Shown piece by piece: positions 38,450 to 49,914 of a DNA stretch of 64,000 nt (position 1 is the first letter of the stretch; each line of letters begins with the position of its first letter). Both the position numbers and the translations under genes were made by a program. The DNA is taken from assembly GCA_003550305.1 (NCBI GenBank), contig QKYT01000109.1, forward strand, positions 93,947 to 157,946, written 5' to 3'. The notes below the pieces were generated by a model. The model worked only from the letters and a program-made list of their open reading frames with translations. It was not told where the DNA came from and did no database searches. Origin of the DNA: Glomus cerebriforme. Lineage: Eukaryota > Glomeromycota > Glomeromycetes > Glomerales > Glomeraceae.

Positions 38450-41400
38450 TTAATCTAATTCTGATCTAGGCGATTGCGTTACACTTCCACTAGCACTTTG
38501 TTCGGATTTTCGCCTCTCTCTTATGTTATCTGAGTGCGACGACGTTGTAGGTGAGGCATCGTCTCTTCCAGGTGTAGGAGGTGAAGTCTTAGGTCGTTTA
38601 ATATTAGATTCTTCCCGATTATCAATATCATTTTCTCCAATTTTTGGTGATGGTGAATAGGATCTTTTTTGTCCAGTAGATGATGATGTTCCACTTTCGT
38701 TCATACTAACCAAATCTGCAGGTGTATCATCATAATCTTCATCAACTTGACGTGTAGCATTGGTTCTTAGTGCTGGTAATATTTTGTGTTCATTATCATG
38801 AGGACTAGATGGACTATTTGATTGATTATTATCTAAAATACGGGGTAAAGTTGTAGACTCACTAGGAGAATGTTGTTGTTGCTGTTGTTCCTCTTGGTAT
38901 GCAATTTTAGGAAGTTCTAATCTCGTCATTTCTGAAGGTCCTCGATTAGAATGTTGATCGGTTGAAGATTTGCGTTGATTTTCACTACTAGGAATGCTTG
39001 AAACTGGACTATGATTATCATTTCCGTAATGGTTTTCTCTAACGGGAGATTCTAAGCTTACTGTAGATGGACGTTGTTGCTGTGAAGGTCCTTCAGGAGC
39101 AGCTTTAATCTCTGGTAAAATAGGAGGAGGGGATGAACGACGTCTATGAGTATGATCATCTTGACGATAGGCAGCAAATGGGGACATTCCTTTATCTTCA
39201 ACTGAGCCACCATCAACATGAATTCTATGATCATGGTCAATTTGATGTGGAGCATTTAAGATAGAAACTCTTGAACCATGATCAAGACTATTAGAAACAG
39301 GAGATTCTTCAGGTTTAGATGTAGATTCTCGATATTCAAGGTGAGAAAGATGTGAAGAATGAGATTCATGATTTGATGATAATTGTTCCGATGAATGTTT
39401 AATCTTGCTATGATCATACATATCAGGATCACGACGATCAACGATCGGAGGAGTGTGGTGAGAAATTTCATGATGAGGTTGTTGATGATAGCCTGAGTGT
39501 TGTGAGTTACTATGTTCACTTGCTGCCATTCTTGGCGAAGAAGGATAAGTAGGACGCAATGTAGGAGAATATCTTGAACGTCTTTCATCTATTTGAGGAA
39601 GAGTTGGAGGTGGTGATGGACGTTTATCTGAACGTGGTTGTTGAGATTGATGAGGAGCTAAAGATCTTGGGTCAGTTGGAGACATAAGTGAATTATTGAT
39701 AGGATGTTGATTTGGAGGAGTAGGTGGTCTTGGTTCACGAAGATGAGATGGTGGTTGAGGAGCATAAGATCCAGAGGGACCAGGACTTCTTCTTGACATT
39801 GACATTGGAGCTGACATAGGAGGTAGATCACCTCTTTGCATTGGCATGTCACTTCTTGACATTGGAGGTAAGTCACGATGAGTACTATCTCCATGATGAA
39901 GAGTTGATAATGTAATAGGAATTGGTGGATGGTTTTGCCTATTATCATGTCTGCTTCCATACGTTGGCATACCAGGAGGTCCTGGTGGTCCAGGAGTTGG
40001 TTGAGCAAAAGTTGGAGGATTACCAAGCATTGGTGGTCCATTTAATTGTTGATAAGATTGAGGATTAACATCTTGAGGAATTGGTGCGGTAGTTTGACCT
40101 CCTTGAACTTGTTGAGTTCTTAACATTTGCAACCTTTGCTTTATATGAGGGTTTGCAGGATCCAACTCAGCAGCGCGTTGATAAGCATCTAACGCGTCAT
40201 TAATTTGGTTGTTACAAGATTCATATAGTGTGCCAAGATCATACCAAACTTCACTAATAAATGGATTTAAACGAATTGCTCTACTATAAGCATCCAAAGC
40301 ATCCCGAAACTATTTGAGCAAACATGATCTTAGTTTGATTATACGATACACATATTTAACTTTTGTTTTTTTTTAAAAAAAAAAACAAATACCTGATTAA
40401 TTTGATAATAAAGGACACCAATAGAACACCAAAATGTAGGATTACGTGAATCACGATAACTATATTAAACGAATAAATAAATAAATATATATATATGAAA
40501 AGATGTTTCAAAAAGAAATTCGAACCTTTAATAAAAGTGTCATAAAGAGTGAATACTTACACAGCTTGTTGATATGCTTCATAAGCTTTGTTATATTTTT
40601 GTTGTGCCATATAACAACGTCCAAGAAGATACCAAGACTGAGCATCGGTTCCATCTATGTTTAAATTAAATAAATTATCACATTTAATAATGAATTGAAA
40701 GATAAATGAATATAATTTATCTTTATATATATCATTAAGTTATTTATTTACCGGATTCCAACGATTTTGTTAGATATGAAATAGCCAAATCTTGGTTATT
40801 GAAACTTGCACTTTGTTGATGATAAAGCCATCCTAATTGTTGGAGCACTTTAGCGTGGTTTGGATTGTCGGCTAATACACGTTCATAAGCTTCTTTAGCA
40901 GCAACGAACTATAAATGCGTAAAAATAAATTGAATAAAAAAAAAAAAAAAATATCAGTAATTATTAATTAATAAAAAATGTGAACAAAAAAAAACTATAA
41001 AATGGAGAATTACTTACATTTTTTTGTTGCTCATATACATGACCAATTTGAAACCAAATATCAACTTCGGTTAAAGGTCTTGGTGGATTATAGAGAATAT
41101 ATTTAAAACACTAATATATATTATAAAAATAAAATTCAATTAGTATAAAACAAACCAATCGATTTCAAAAATGTTAAACTTACTTCCAAACTCTGATCAT
41201 ATTTTTGTTGTTGCTTATATATGATACCAAGTCTAAAATAAATTTCATTAGCCTTTTCGAATTTTGGTTCCATTCTCATTACTTGGGAAAAGGCTTCTTC
41301 GGCATGTTCAAGTGAACCATAACGATCATATAAAATACCAATGCCATACCAAAGTTTAGGTTCCTAATTATTAATAAAATATAATTAATTAAAATTAAAA

Positions 41401-42347
41401 TAAGATTATATATAAATAAAAATAAAATGGTAGAAACTTACTTTGGGATTAGGTAAATGATAAAGAGCTTGTTGGTAAGCATTATAAGCTTTCTGCAGGT
41501 CATCCATCATCAAATAGCAATGACCTAAAAAAAAATATACATTTGAATATATATTAATGATATTAGCATATATAATTTGTAAAATATTTCTTCAAAATAA
41601 TTTATTCGACCTAGTTAACACCATTTATATACTCGTACTACGTATGCAGAATTATGACATACCTAATGCACCCCAAATTTCTCCATTTGTTTGATCAATA
41701 GCTAATATCCTTTGAAAATATTCAACAGCCTATAAATTGAATGAAAAGTTAAAACTCATTCATAATAAAGATAATAATGGAATGTAAGAAATAAAATTCT
41801 CACCTTTGGAAATTGTTCTCTTCCTCTACAAAGAGAAGCTATACTTGATAAAGCTGCAATAGAGTAGGCATTATGGCGCAAAGCTGACTCATAGGCACTC
41901 ATAGCCCGATCGTATTCTTGCATCAGCTCGGCTGCAGTACCTACAATAAAAAAAGAAACAAAAACATTTAGTAAATAATATAAACATTATTATTAATAAA
42001 AATAAACGTGATAAAAAGTAAAGCGCGTTTCTATAACTAAAAGGTAAGAGAATAATCTAGGGAAAATTAGAAAAACTCGCTCATTACTTTCGCTCACAAA
42101 TTACATAAAAGTATTGTACAACGAGACTATTATTATAAATGCACTAGACAAAAATAAGTGCATAACAGTAGTTTTATATAAACAAACAAGCTTCAGTCTT
42201 ACAAGTGAAAGTCACTCGTGTTTAGAATGCTTGCAATTCTAATTACATCCTTTCATTGGTGTTTAATCAACACCTACCCATCTGTAACCATGTTTGTTCG
42301 TTTGCCTGCCCTAGTTTATGAATGCAAGATTGACCGTTAGACGACAT
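38450..42347 (-). CDS. CYC8: TPR general transcriptional corepressor Cyc8/Ssn6
   Basis: Ten exons, high to low: 42347-42278, 41940-41804, 41729-41663, 41524-41442, 41363-41184, 41110-41018, 40908-40752, 40654-40561, 40459-40393, 40309-38450. They give 935 residues. About ten tandem TPR units fill residues 30-385: examples are EIWGALGHCYLMMDDLQKAY, PKLWYGIGILYDRYG, VLQQLGWLYHQQSASF, QSWYLLGRCYMAQQKYNKAY, and EVWYDLGTLYESCNNQINDA. This is the Ssn6/Cyc8 array. The ~550-residue C-terminus is Pro/Ser/His/Gln-rich and disordered, as in other fungal orthologues. Cyc8 binds Tup1 and sequence-specific repressors to shut off many inducible genes. The N gap lies upstream of the start codon (42432-42492), so it probably affects promoter sequence only. 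Confidence 0.93.
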
Positions 42348-42431
42348 TGTTTATAAATAAATGTCCAAAGGTCAGAGAGATATTCGGATAAAGATAAATT
42401 TAAAGACTTTTTTTTTTGTAAAATAGAAGAG

Positions 42432-42492
42432 NNNNNNNNNNNNNNNNNNNNNNNNNNNNNNNNNNNNNNNNNNNNNNNNNNNNNNNNNNNNN
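42432..42492. other. Assembly gap (61 Ns)
   Basis: A run of undetermined bases. The flanks are purine/A-rich (aaatagaagag before, aaaaaatag after), so a homopolymer or simple repeat probably blocked assembly. Any frame drawn through it is not real. Confidence 0.98.
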
Positions 42493-43307
42493 AAAAAATA
42501 GTTTATCAAAACAGATTAATAATAAGACAAAAAAACGATCAAATGGGTTCCAGGACTCGGTAAGCAGTATCACCGCCACTAAACTTGCATAAGTCGTCAA
42601 GATGTGTGGGCATATAGAATGTTTAGTTTTTCACAGATCCTAAATGTAAATATTTTTAAAATATTTTATATTGTACGACAATCAGAAGTTAAAGTGAGTT
42701 TAATAATAAATTTTATTATTATAGTACATTTAATTGTCAATAATTACAGTAAAGTAGGATATTCATGAGCTAATAAGAATTAACGTAATTTGATTAGCGT
42801 AATTCTTTTTTAGTTTAGATCCAAAAAAGCCAACAGGTGAAAGGCAAGAATGACAAAGTGAAAGCCCTGCAAATTTGAGCGCAATTTGCAAACTTTGGTT
42901 TGTTTATTAATTTTACGTATATTTTTTTTATAATGTATTATATTAGTATGTATATCATACACATACAACAAACAACCGAATTGCATATTATTATTATAAT
43001 CGTCAAAATATATTCGGGGTCTATGCTTGTGAATTGTGATTGTCTTATAGTCTTATAGTTTCATAGTTGCAGCTTATTAATCTGATACTATCAGTATATC
43101 AGATTTTCCATTTCTTTTTGTTAACAGTTAATATTTCTTTTTTAATTTTAAAAAAGTATTAAAAATATAATATAAATTTTTTGTATTTAATAATTATTCT
43201 TTTATTTTATTTTATTTTTTTTTATTATTATTTTATAAATTTGATTTAATAATATAGTTCGAAAGTCATTTGACCTGGGGTTTGCCAATAGTAAATTCAC
43301 TAATTAT

Positions 43308-43313
43308 CACGTG
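43308..43313. promoter_or_regulatory. E-box CACGTG upstream of XLF-like gene
   Basis: The palindrome CACGTG lies 120 bp upstream of the start codon. It is the core site of bHLH factors such as Cbf1/USF. Use in this gene is inferred. Confidence 0.4.
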
Positions 43314-43432
43314 CGTTGATCCACAAGTAAATCATTCATTCGCATGCATAGTAATTTATGCATGCAGACAAATCGAGAAGTTAATCATTATTATTAATAG
43401 CTGTTAAAAAAATTTCTTTACATTATTAAAAA

Positions 43433-45050
43433 ATGTCCTTTACAAGAATACAAAATGAATCTTTAAGATCTTCAACTTGGGTACCTTTAAAAGCTGGTGT
43501 TAATGATTCAACAGAAACTTTTCTTGTAAAATCTATTTTTACAGAAAACTCTTATCTTGTACTTTTTACCGACTTACGGTATGTCTGGTTCGAAGAATTA
43601 TTTGGCGAAGTGATAAAAAAACGTTTTCAGGAAAGTAACAAAAATTTTTTTTTTTTTTCACGGTTTTATCTGTTTTCGATTTAATTTTTCTTGATTTAAT
43701 TAATCAATGATCTGATCATATCAAAATAGGAATTAAAAGTTTCTCTTGAACAGGATCGATTGTCGGAATATATTCAATTTTTATCTGAATATTTAATTCC
43801 TGAACGATCGGATATAACTCATAAAGTTACTAAAAGTTACGATGACTCGGTAAATATTAATAATTTATGTAAAATACTTTTTTATTAAATTTTTTATTTT
43901 TTATTTATTTTTTTTTTATAATAGTTCTTGTTCGAATCTAAAAGAAATATTGGTCCGATGGAATTAAATTGGAAGTTTCATTGTAAATTGATTCCCACTT
44001 CACTTCCTATGAAATCATCAAATTCTAATGGACAGCAAATTGATGGCGTAACAGTTTTATATACTCATTTAATTCTACCTCAAATATTGTTGACTTCTGC
44101 TTATAATGAACAAATAGAAAGTTTACATAATACAATAAAATCAAAGGAGGATGAGTTCACTGAAACTATACGTTCAATAAGATTAGGCAAATCTAACAAA
44201 GATACATGTAAGTTATATAAAGTTCATTTTATAAATTTGTTTTTTGTATTGATCAGTTTGATTATTCTAGGTACAGAGCCAACACATTTTGATCCAAATA
44301 CTTCATACGATGAAATTGGAAAGGTTTTGTCTTTTATAGCAATAATTTATATATATATATATATATATTTTTGTTATAACGAGTGTCATTTTATTTCAGG
44401 TTATTCAAAATCTCCAAGTTCCGGATTTACAAACTCCTTTTGACATTTGTAAGGATCCTAAATTCTCAAAATTATTCAAAACCGCGACAGAACGTGTTAT
44501 TCCACCAAGTATATCATTTTTTTTTAATAGATATATATATGTGTGTGAAATTTTATTTTATATTATTAACTCCTTTAATTTCAAATTCATTTCATTAACA
44601 GATAAAGAAAACATAAAACTTCCAGCAACGATATCGTATTCATCAGGGGCACCTTCAATTACCGATTTGGCTAATTTACCAACAGTGAATTTACCAAGTT
44701 TATCAGATTCACAATTATCAAAAATGTTTACACCACAAGTATTATCACTTGAAGATAACGAGCTTGAGCTTTCACAAGCTTCAACCATTGAATTGCCAGC
44801 TCTTGATTCATTCCATAGTTCACAATCTAAGGATGATGAATTAGCACGTGTTCAAGCTGAAGATCGAAGGGTGAGTTTATTATTTTTGATTTGAAATATA
44901 GTATATTGTATAATTGTATAATTAAAAAATAATCTACGTTGTTAGGCTGAAGAAGCAAAAGCTAGAGAGCTTGAAAAAAGGCAACATCTTAAAGATTTGG
45001 CTGCAAAACAAGCCGAAAAACCAACAAAGAAACGCAAGAAAGTTATGTAA
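43433..45050 (+). CDS. XLF/Nej1-like non-homologous end-joining factor
   Basis: Seven exons (43433-43634, 43740-43849, 43925-44207, 44271-44323, 44400-44508, 44602-44870, 44946-45050) give 376 residues. The head domain resembles XLF/NHEJ1: STWVPLKAG, ENSYLVLFTDLRYVWFEELF, ELNWKFHCKLIP, then a helix at EQIESLHNTIKSKEDEF for the dimer stalk. The C-terminus is disordered and then strongly charged, ending KPTKKRKKVM, a likely nuclear signal and possibly the basic Ku-binding tail seen in XLF. XLF pairs with XRCC4/DNA ligase IV to bridge broken ends. The first junction is uncertain: a GT-AG model gives FQEISLEQD; reading FQELKVSLEQ would need a non-GT donor. Confidence 0.8.
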
Positions 45051-45410
45051 ATTAGACATACAATTATATTTATAGATATAACAAATATAATTTGTTATAG
45101 TATTTTATATACAAAAATATATTACTAATTTTATATAAAGAATAATAATAGAGCTTTAACGTAATATTATTAAATTTTGTCTTTGTTTATATTATTTTGT
45201 AAATTGATATACTGAACACACAATGGAATGATTCTCGATTTATCAAGCGTTTTCAAAAACCAAATATCATAATGTATATATTGAATTCTGAATTTTGATT
45301 AAAGTATAATGTATAATAAAATAATCCGCGGATTAGTTAATTATGTGAATAAAGTTTTATGATTTCATAAAATTAGAACGGTTGTATATGGCTAATTTTT
45401 TAGAATAATC
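45051..45410. other. Convergent 3' region XLF / cardiolipin synthase
   Basis: A 360-bp AT-rich spacer between two converging genes. No features seen. Confidence 0.5.
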
Positions 45411-46935
45411 CTATTTCGGTTTTAGAATCCTTACAGCATCTTTAGAAAATACATAACTCAATCCAGACCATATAGTTGTTCCGGCAACAGTATATCTAAT
45501 AATTTTTTAGATAAGGTTATAATCAGTTAAATCAATAAATACATATATGTCAATACTATACATACTGTAATGCTGTTAAAGTTGTAGCATGTGTCCATCC
45601 AAAGACTGGACTGACAAGAGTTACTCCCATAAGAGCTAATTGTAATGCCGTATTTGCCTTTTAATCGAAAAAAAAAGAAGAAATTTTGTTAAGCGTATTT
45701 GTCAAATATGTAATAATGAACGTGTATAATTTGTTTTCTTTACCTTACTAATTAATGTCGGTCTTACTTCTGCGGATGGAATTGACATATCAAAATATCT
45801 TCCTATTGTTATCTTTATTTATTTATTTATTTTTTAAAGAAAAAGAAAAATAAGTCGGGAATATTCTTTTACCAAAAAAAAAAAGGAATAAATATAAATA
45901 ACAAAATACCGGAGGTGGTAATGAAATATATCGATAATAAAATGATGCAATAATTAATCCGACATCGCGGCCCAATATCACAGCAGCTATTGGTACTATC
46001 AAATATACATACATATATATAATTTAATATATAAGAAATAAAAAGTTTTAAATAAAAAACTCACTCGGTAGTAAATCCTTCATTGCAAATGTAATAGTCA
46101 TAACGGTCATTAACATTTTATCAGCTGCAGGGTCCATCACTGTTCCTAACATCGTTTTCATATTATATTTACGCGCAATAAATCCATCTAACTTATATAA
46201 AAAAGCAAAATTCAATTAGAACGATTAGAATGATTAGAATTTAACAATGCGAGTTAAATTTAAATTTTTGTAGTAAAAAAAAAAAACTTATTTATACCGA
46301 ATCGGTAAATCCGGCATATATAAATGCAATTAATGCTAAATCATATTGATCATTCAATATAAAATGTCCTATAATTGGAGAAACAATTAACCGTGAAAAT
46401 GTAAGGTAATTCGGTATTGTCCAAATGTTTTCTCTTGATTGTTTTTCTTTTATCTGAATATATCAATAGCAGAGCGATAAATAGATTTTTTTATGAAGAG
46501 AATGAATGAAATACTTAATTACCTTTTGATTTGTTTTTTTAGAATCTATTGAATTTGGCTCATTAGATTTATCTTCATTGCAAGTAATTGATGTTCGAGA
46601 GAATTGTCTATTACCTACAATGAATGATAAAGAAAATCTGACAAGAGATAAATACTTAAAGATAATTAATGCGAATGAATTATAAAACATACATTTCTTA
46701 AAAAAAGAATATGAAGATACATTGTTTTTCTTGCGTTGTTTAGCGAGTTGATAAAATCACTATTAGCTTTTAGTATACAATTTCTATATCTACTATTATA
46801 AATAAGTTTTTTATTCATAGTTATTCTTTTTTCGGGATTTATTTGTTGTAAAGAATAATTTCGAATATAATTTGAATTATAAATAAAATTCACGCGTCGA
46901 AAATTCATTATTCTTGAAGTGAAAAACGATGCCAT
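45411..46935 (-). CDS. CRD1: Mitochondrial cardiolipin synthase (CDP-alcohol phosphatidyltransferase)
   Basis: Eight exons, high to low: 46935-46721, 46637-46523, 46453-46298, 46191-46065, 45995-45910, 45812-45744, 45657-45566, 45495-45411. They give 314 residues. The first ~110 residues are basic, Ser/Asn-rich and almost free of acids near the N-terminus (MASFFTSRIMNFRRVNF), fitting a mitochondrial presequence. The catalytic signature D-x2-DG-x2-AR-x8-G-x3-D-x3-D is complete across FTDSLDGFIARKYN...GTVMDPAADK. Membrane segments follow, with ILGRDVGLI and TIWSGLSYV near the end. The enzyme joins CDP-diacylglycerol and phosphatidylglycerol into cardiolipin in the inner membrane. The junction between the first two exons is the least certain. 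An E-box lies 66 bp upstream of the ATG. Confidence 0.88.
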
Positions 46936-47330
46936 CTTTAAACGTAGCTGATAGATGGATGATTCGACATTTATGATATACTACATCAAATTTCACGCAT
47001 CACGTGATTATTCATCTATCACTGCAAAAGCATATTTATATCACATGAATGTGATTTAACAAGTGCATATCACTCATATTTAGGCTGGTAACACCATGCA
47101 AAACGATCTAAGATGTTCAAATTATAGGATGCTGATTATTCGAAAAAAAGTGATATTATTGGTGCACGTTATTAAAAAAAATTAAAAAAATGAACTTTCT
47201 ATATTTGCGTAACGTATGATTCGGACAATTACCATAAGAGGATAAACAAGATAATCAAAATTTTTATTTTCATATTCGATATAAAGTGGATCTGATCTGA
47301 TCAATACAACTTTTTTTTTTCAAAAAAAAA
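46936..47330. promoter_or_regulatory. Divergent promoter, cardiolipin synthase / BioF-like
   Basis: A 395-bp head-to-head spacer with a CACGTG box at 47001-47006 inside tcacgtga, plus 'tcacatgaatgtgatt' near 47041. Both genes encode mitochondrial or organellar-metabolism enzymes, so joint control is plausible but unproven. Confidence 0.5.
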
Positions 47331-48846
47331 ATGTCTTTGTTAGAACAACTGGAATTAATTCTAGAGAAACGTAGAAAACGAGACCTTATACGTTCTCTAG
47401 TAATAGCTTCGCCTTCGTCTATAGACTTTTCTTCAAATGATTTTCTTGGACTAGCAAGAAATAAAATATTACAACAAACATATTTAAAAGAGCTTTCTTC
47501 TTTTCCTAACCCTCCACTTGGTTCAACAGGTTCAAGACTATTAGATGGAAATTCATCATATGCAGAATCCTTAGATAAATTCCTTGCCGAATTTCATAAA
47601 GCCGAATCTGCATTAGTATTTCCTTCTGGTTTTGACGCTAACGTTGGATTTTTTAGTAGTGTACCACAACCTGGTGATGCGATAGTAATCGATGAATTTA
47701 TACATGCTAGCGTACATGATGGAGTAAGAAATTCTAGAGCTGCAATTGTAATAAAATTTCGTCATAATGATATTAAGCATCTTAAAAAAATATTAGAAAA
47801 CGTTGTACAAGAAATTGGACCACAAAAAAACATTTTTGTTGCAGTAGAAAGTTTATATTCTATGGATGGAGATATCGCTCCACTAAATGACATAGTTGAA
47901 GTCTTAAAACCTTTTAATTCGTATTTAGTTGTCGATGAGGTAATTTTTTTTTTTTACTTTTCATGAATTTGGATAAATATTATAATAATTTCGTGTGGTT
48001 ATTAATTATAATAGGCACATGCAACTGGAGTGTATGGCGAACAAGGACGTGGTATTGTGTGTGAATTGGGATTAGAACGAAAAGTATTTGCACGTTTACA
48101 CACTTTTGGAAAAGCGTTGGCCAGTAATGGAGGTATATAATAATACATAACGTGTTTTTATTTCAATTTTAAACGCGAAGACAATTTTAACTTATAAAAG
48201 AAGTTCTTATTGTGTTTTATTGTAGCGGCGATTGTTGGACCCAAAGTCTTGAGAACTTATTTAATAAATTACGCAAGACCTTTGATTTTCTCAACATTCT
48301 TGTCTTTTAATAGTCTTATAGCAATTAATTGTTCCTATAGGGTCATGACAAGTGAAATGGGAGATGAGGTACCAAAAATTTTTTTTTTTTTTTTTTTGCT
48401 ATCATGTCTTATAACTAATTTCACGCTATAAACACGTAGCTTCGTCAACATTTAATGAAATTGGTTCGTATATTTCGAACAAAAATCGATTTGCCTACTA
48501 ATATGTTGTTGCCTTCCAATAGCGCAATTCAAGGTATCTTAATTCCAGGTAAGAAGTGATTTCCTTTTCGAATATAATCTTTGAGTTTACTAATTTTCCA
48601 ATTCTTCTTTCAGGTAATGATAATGTAGTTAAACTAAGTCGCGTAATTCAAAAAGCCGGATATAATGTCAAACCAATTCGATCACCAACTGTTCCCGTTG
48701 GTAAAGAACGCGTCAGAATTTGTATACATGCTGATAATACTGAAAAAGAGATTCATGGATTAATAAATGTCATTAAAAATTATTTCGAAAAACAAACCAT
48801 TCCCAAAGAAATAAATAATTTTCAAATTGCATCTTCAAAACTTTAA
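47331..48846 (+). CDS. BioF-type PLP synthase (8-amino-7-oxononanoate synthase-like)
   Basis: Five exons (47331-47939, 48015-48132, 48226-48368, 48440-48548, 48614-48846) give 403 residues. It belongs to the alpha-oxoamine synthase family: FSSNDFLGLA, GSTGSRLLDGNSSYAESLD, FPSGFDANVG, HASVHDGVRNSRA, VVDEAHATGVYG (His205 stacks on PLP), and HTFGKALASNG with the PLP lysine at about 236. Length and the missing presequence fit biotin-pathway BioF (pimeloyl-CoA or -ACP plus alanine) better than mitochondrial 5-aminolevulinate synthase, which carries a long presequence. Serine palmitoyltransferase subunits are longer and carry a membrane segment. Substrate is inferred. Whether other biotin genes are linked cannot be told here; none is in the window. 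Confidence 0.82.
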
Positions 48847-49914
48847 TTTATTATTTATAGCAAAAGAAAAAAAAAATTAAAATAAAAAAAAATTAAAATT
48901 AAATTTATTCACTGATTATGTATTTATTAAAAATAATAATAATAAAGTTCCGAAATTAACCATATTCTATATGATTTCTTTACAATTCCCTTGCCTAAAG
49001 AAACTGTACATTACAGATTGTTATTTTTTAAAATTATTTAAATCATAGCTTCTTTATAGAGATTCCACCCTATCCTTCAATAGTTTATACATAACTCCAA
49101 ATCCTCCATTGAATCTTTCGTCAAATTTGCGGTCTCGGAAAACTTGATATTGAATGGATCTTTATTGTGCAGGAAATTTCTTCTGAATTGTTACGTAAAA
49201 AAAAATACCACTACTCTTGCTGTTGAGATGATATCATAAACGTGTCGCTAATTTCCAAAAGCCTCGTCTGCCTTGCAATTTTTCTTGCTGGTTTGGAATG
49301 CGCTTTCACATTGGATAATGTTACTTATTAACTTATTGCTTTCAGTAATGCAAACCACTCTTTAAGCATTTTTACTACATAATTAACACGACCAGTGTTT
49401 TCATCATTCTTTTTCAGTTATTCTCTTGATGTAAAGCGAATTGTACTCACTACACATTGCCTCGTTGCTATCAGCAACTGTTACTCAACCTACGTTTTAT
49501 TTTTGCAATACTTCTACTTCGTCAATAGTGAGTGAGAAAGAAATGGTGTAAATTGAGCTAAACTCTAATTGCAAGGTCTTATACGACCTTCTCTCTTTTT
49601 TTTCACACATTCCTTGCAAATTCTGCAAGAAACATCGCTAGTCCTCTATCCATAACTTTGAAAATCTTGTTAAAAAACATATATGTTAGTAAACGGCCAA
49701 TATAAATATATCAACTTACAACACTTGTAATACAACTGGATAGTTTAGGGGATAAAGCCAATACAGTAAGTACTAAAAAAGTGGTGAGTATCACAATAAA
49801 AGCGAGTTATAGTTTTCGCCACTCTTTCGTGTAAATTTTAGTTTTTTTTTTTTTTGTTGAATATCCTGCGATCAACAAGAAAGTTAAATATTCTTCCCCT
49901 CTTTTCTTCAAAAA
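48847..49914. other. Spacer before CDC50 gene; possible decayed coding relic
   Basis: From about 49050 to 49640 the composition is less AT-rich than other spacers. On the minus strand a broken frame reads SETANLTKDSMEDLELCINY before a stop, with several frame breaks upstream. I do not recognise the family. It may be a decayed gene or transposon fragment. The last ~200 bp before 49915 are probably the CDC50 promoter and leader. Confidence 0.35.

Larger units (their letters stand above)
42348..43432. promoter_or_regulatory. Divergent promoter region Cyc8 / XLF with assembly gap
   Basis: This 1,085-bp head-to-head spacer contains 61 Ns at 42432-42492, so its length is uncertain. A CACGTG E-box lies at 43308-43313, 120 bp before the XLF start. 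No gene is recognisable in it. Confidence 0.5.

Noticed and set aside
42400..42600. A frame crossing the N gap
   Set aside because: It contains about 20 unknown residues and only exists because Ns do not create stops.
47331..48846. 5-aminolevulinate synthase
   Set aside because: It lacks a mitochondrial presequence and is shorter; motifs fit the BioF side of the alpha-oxoamine synthase family, although substrate is unproven.
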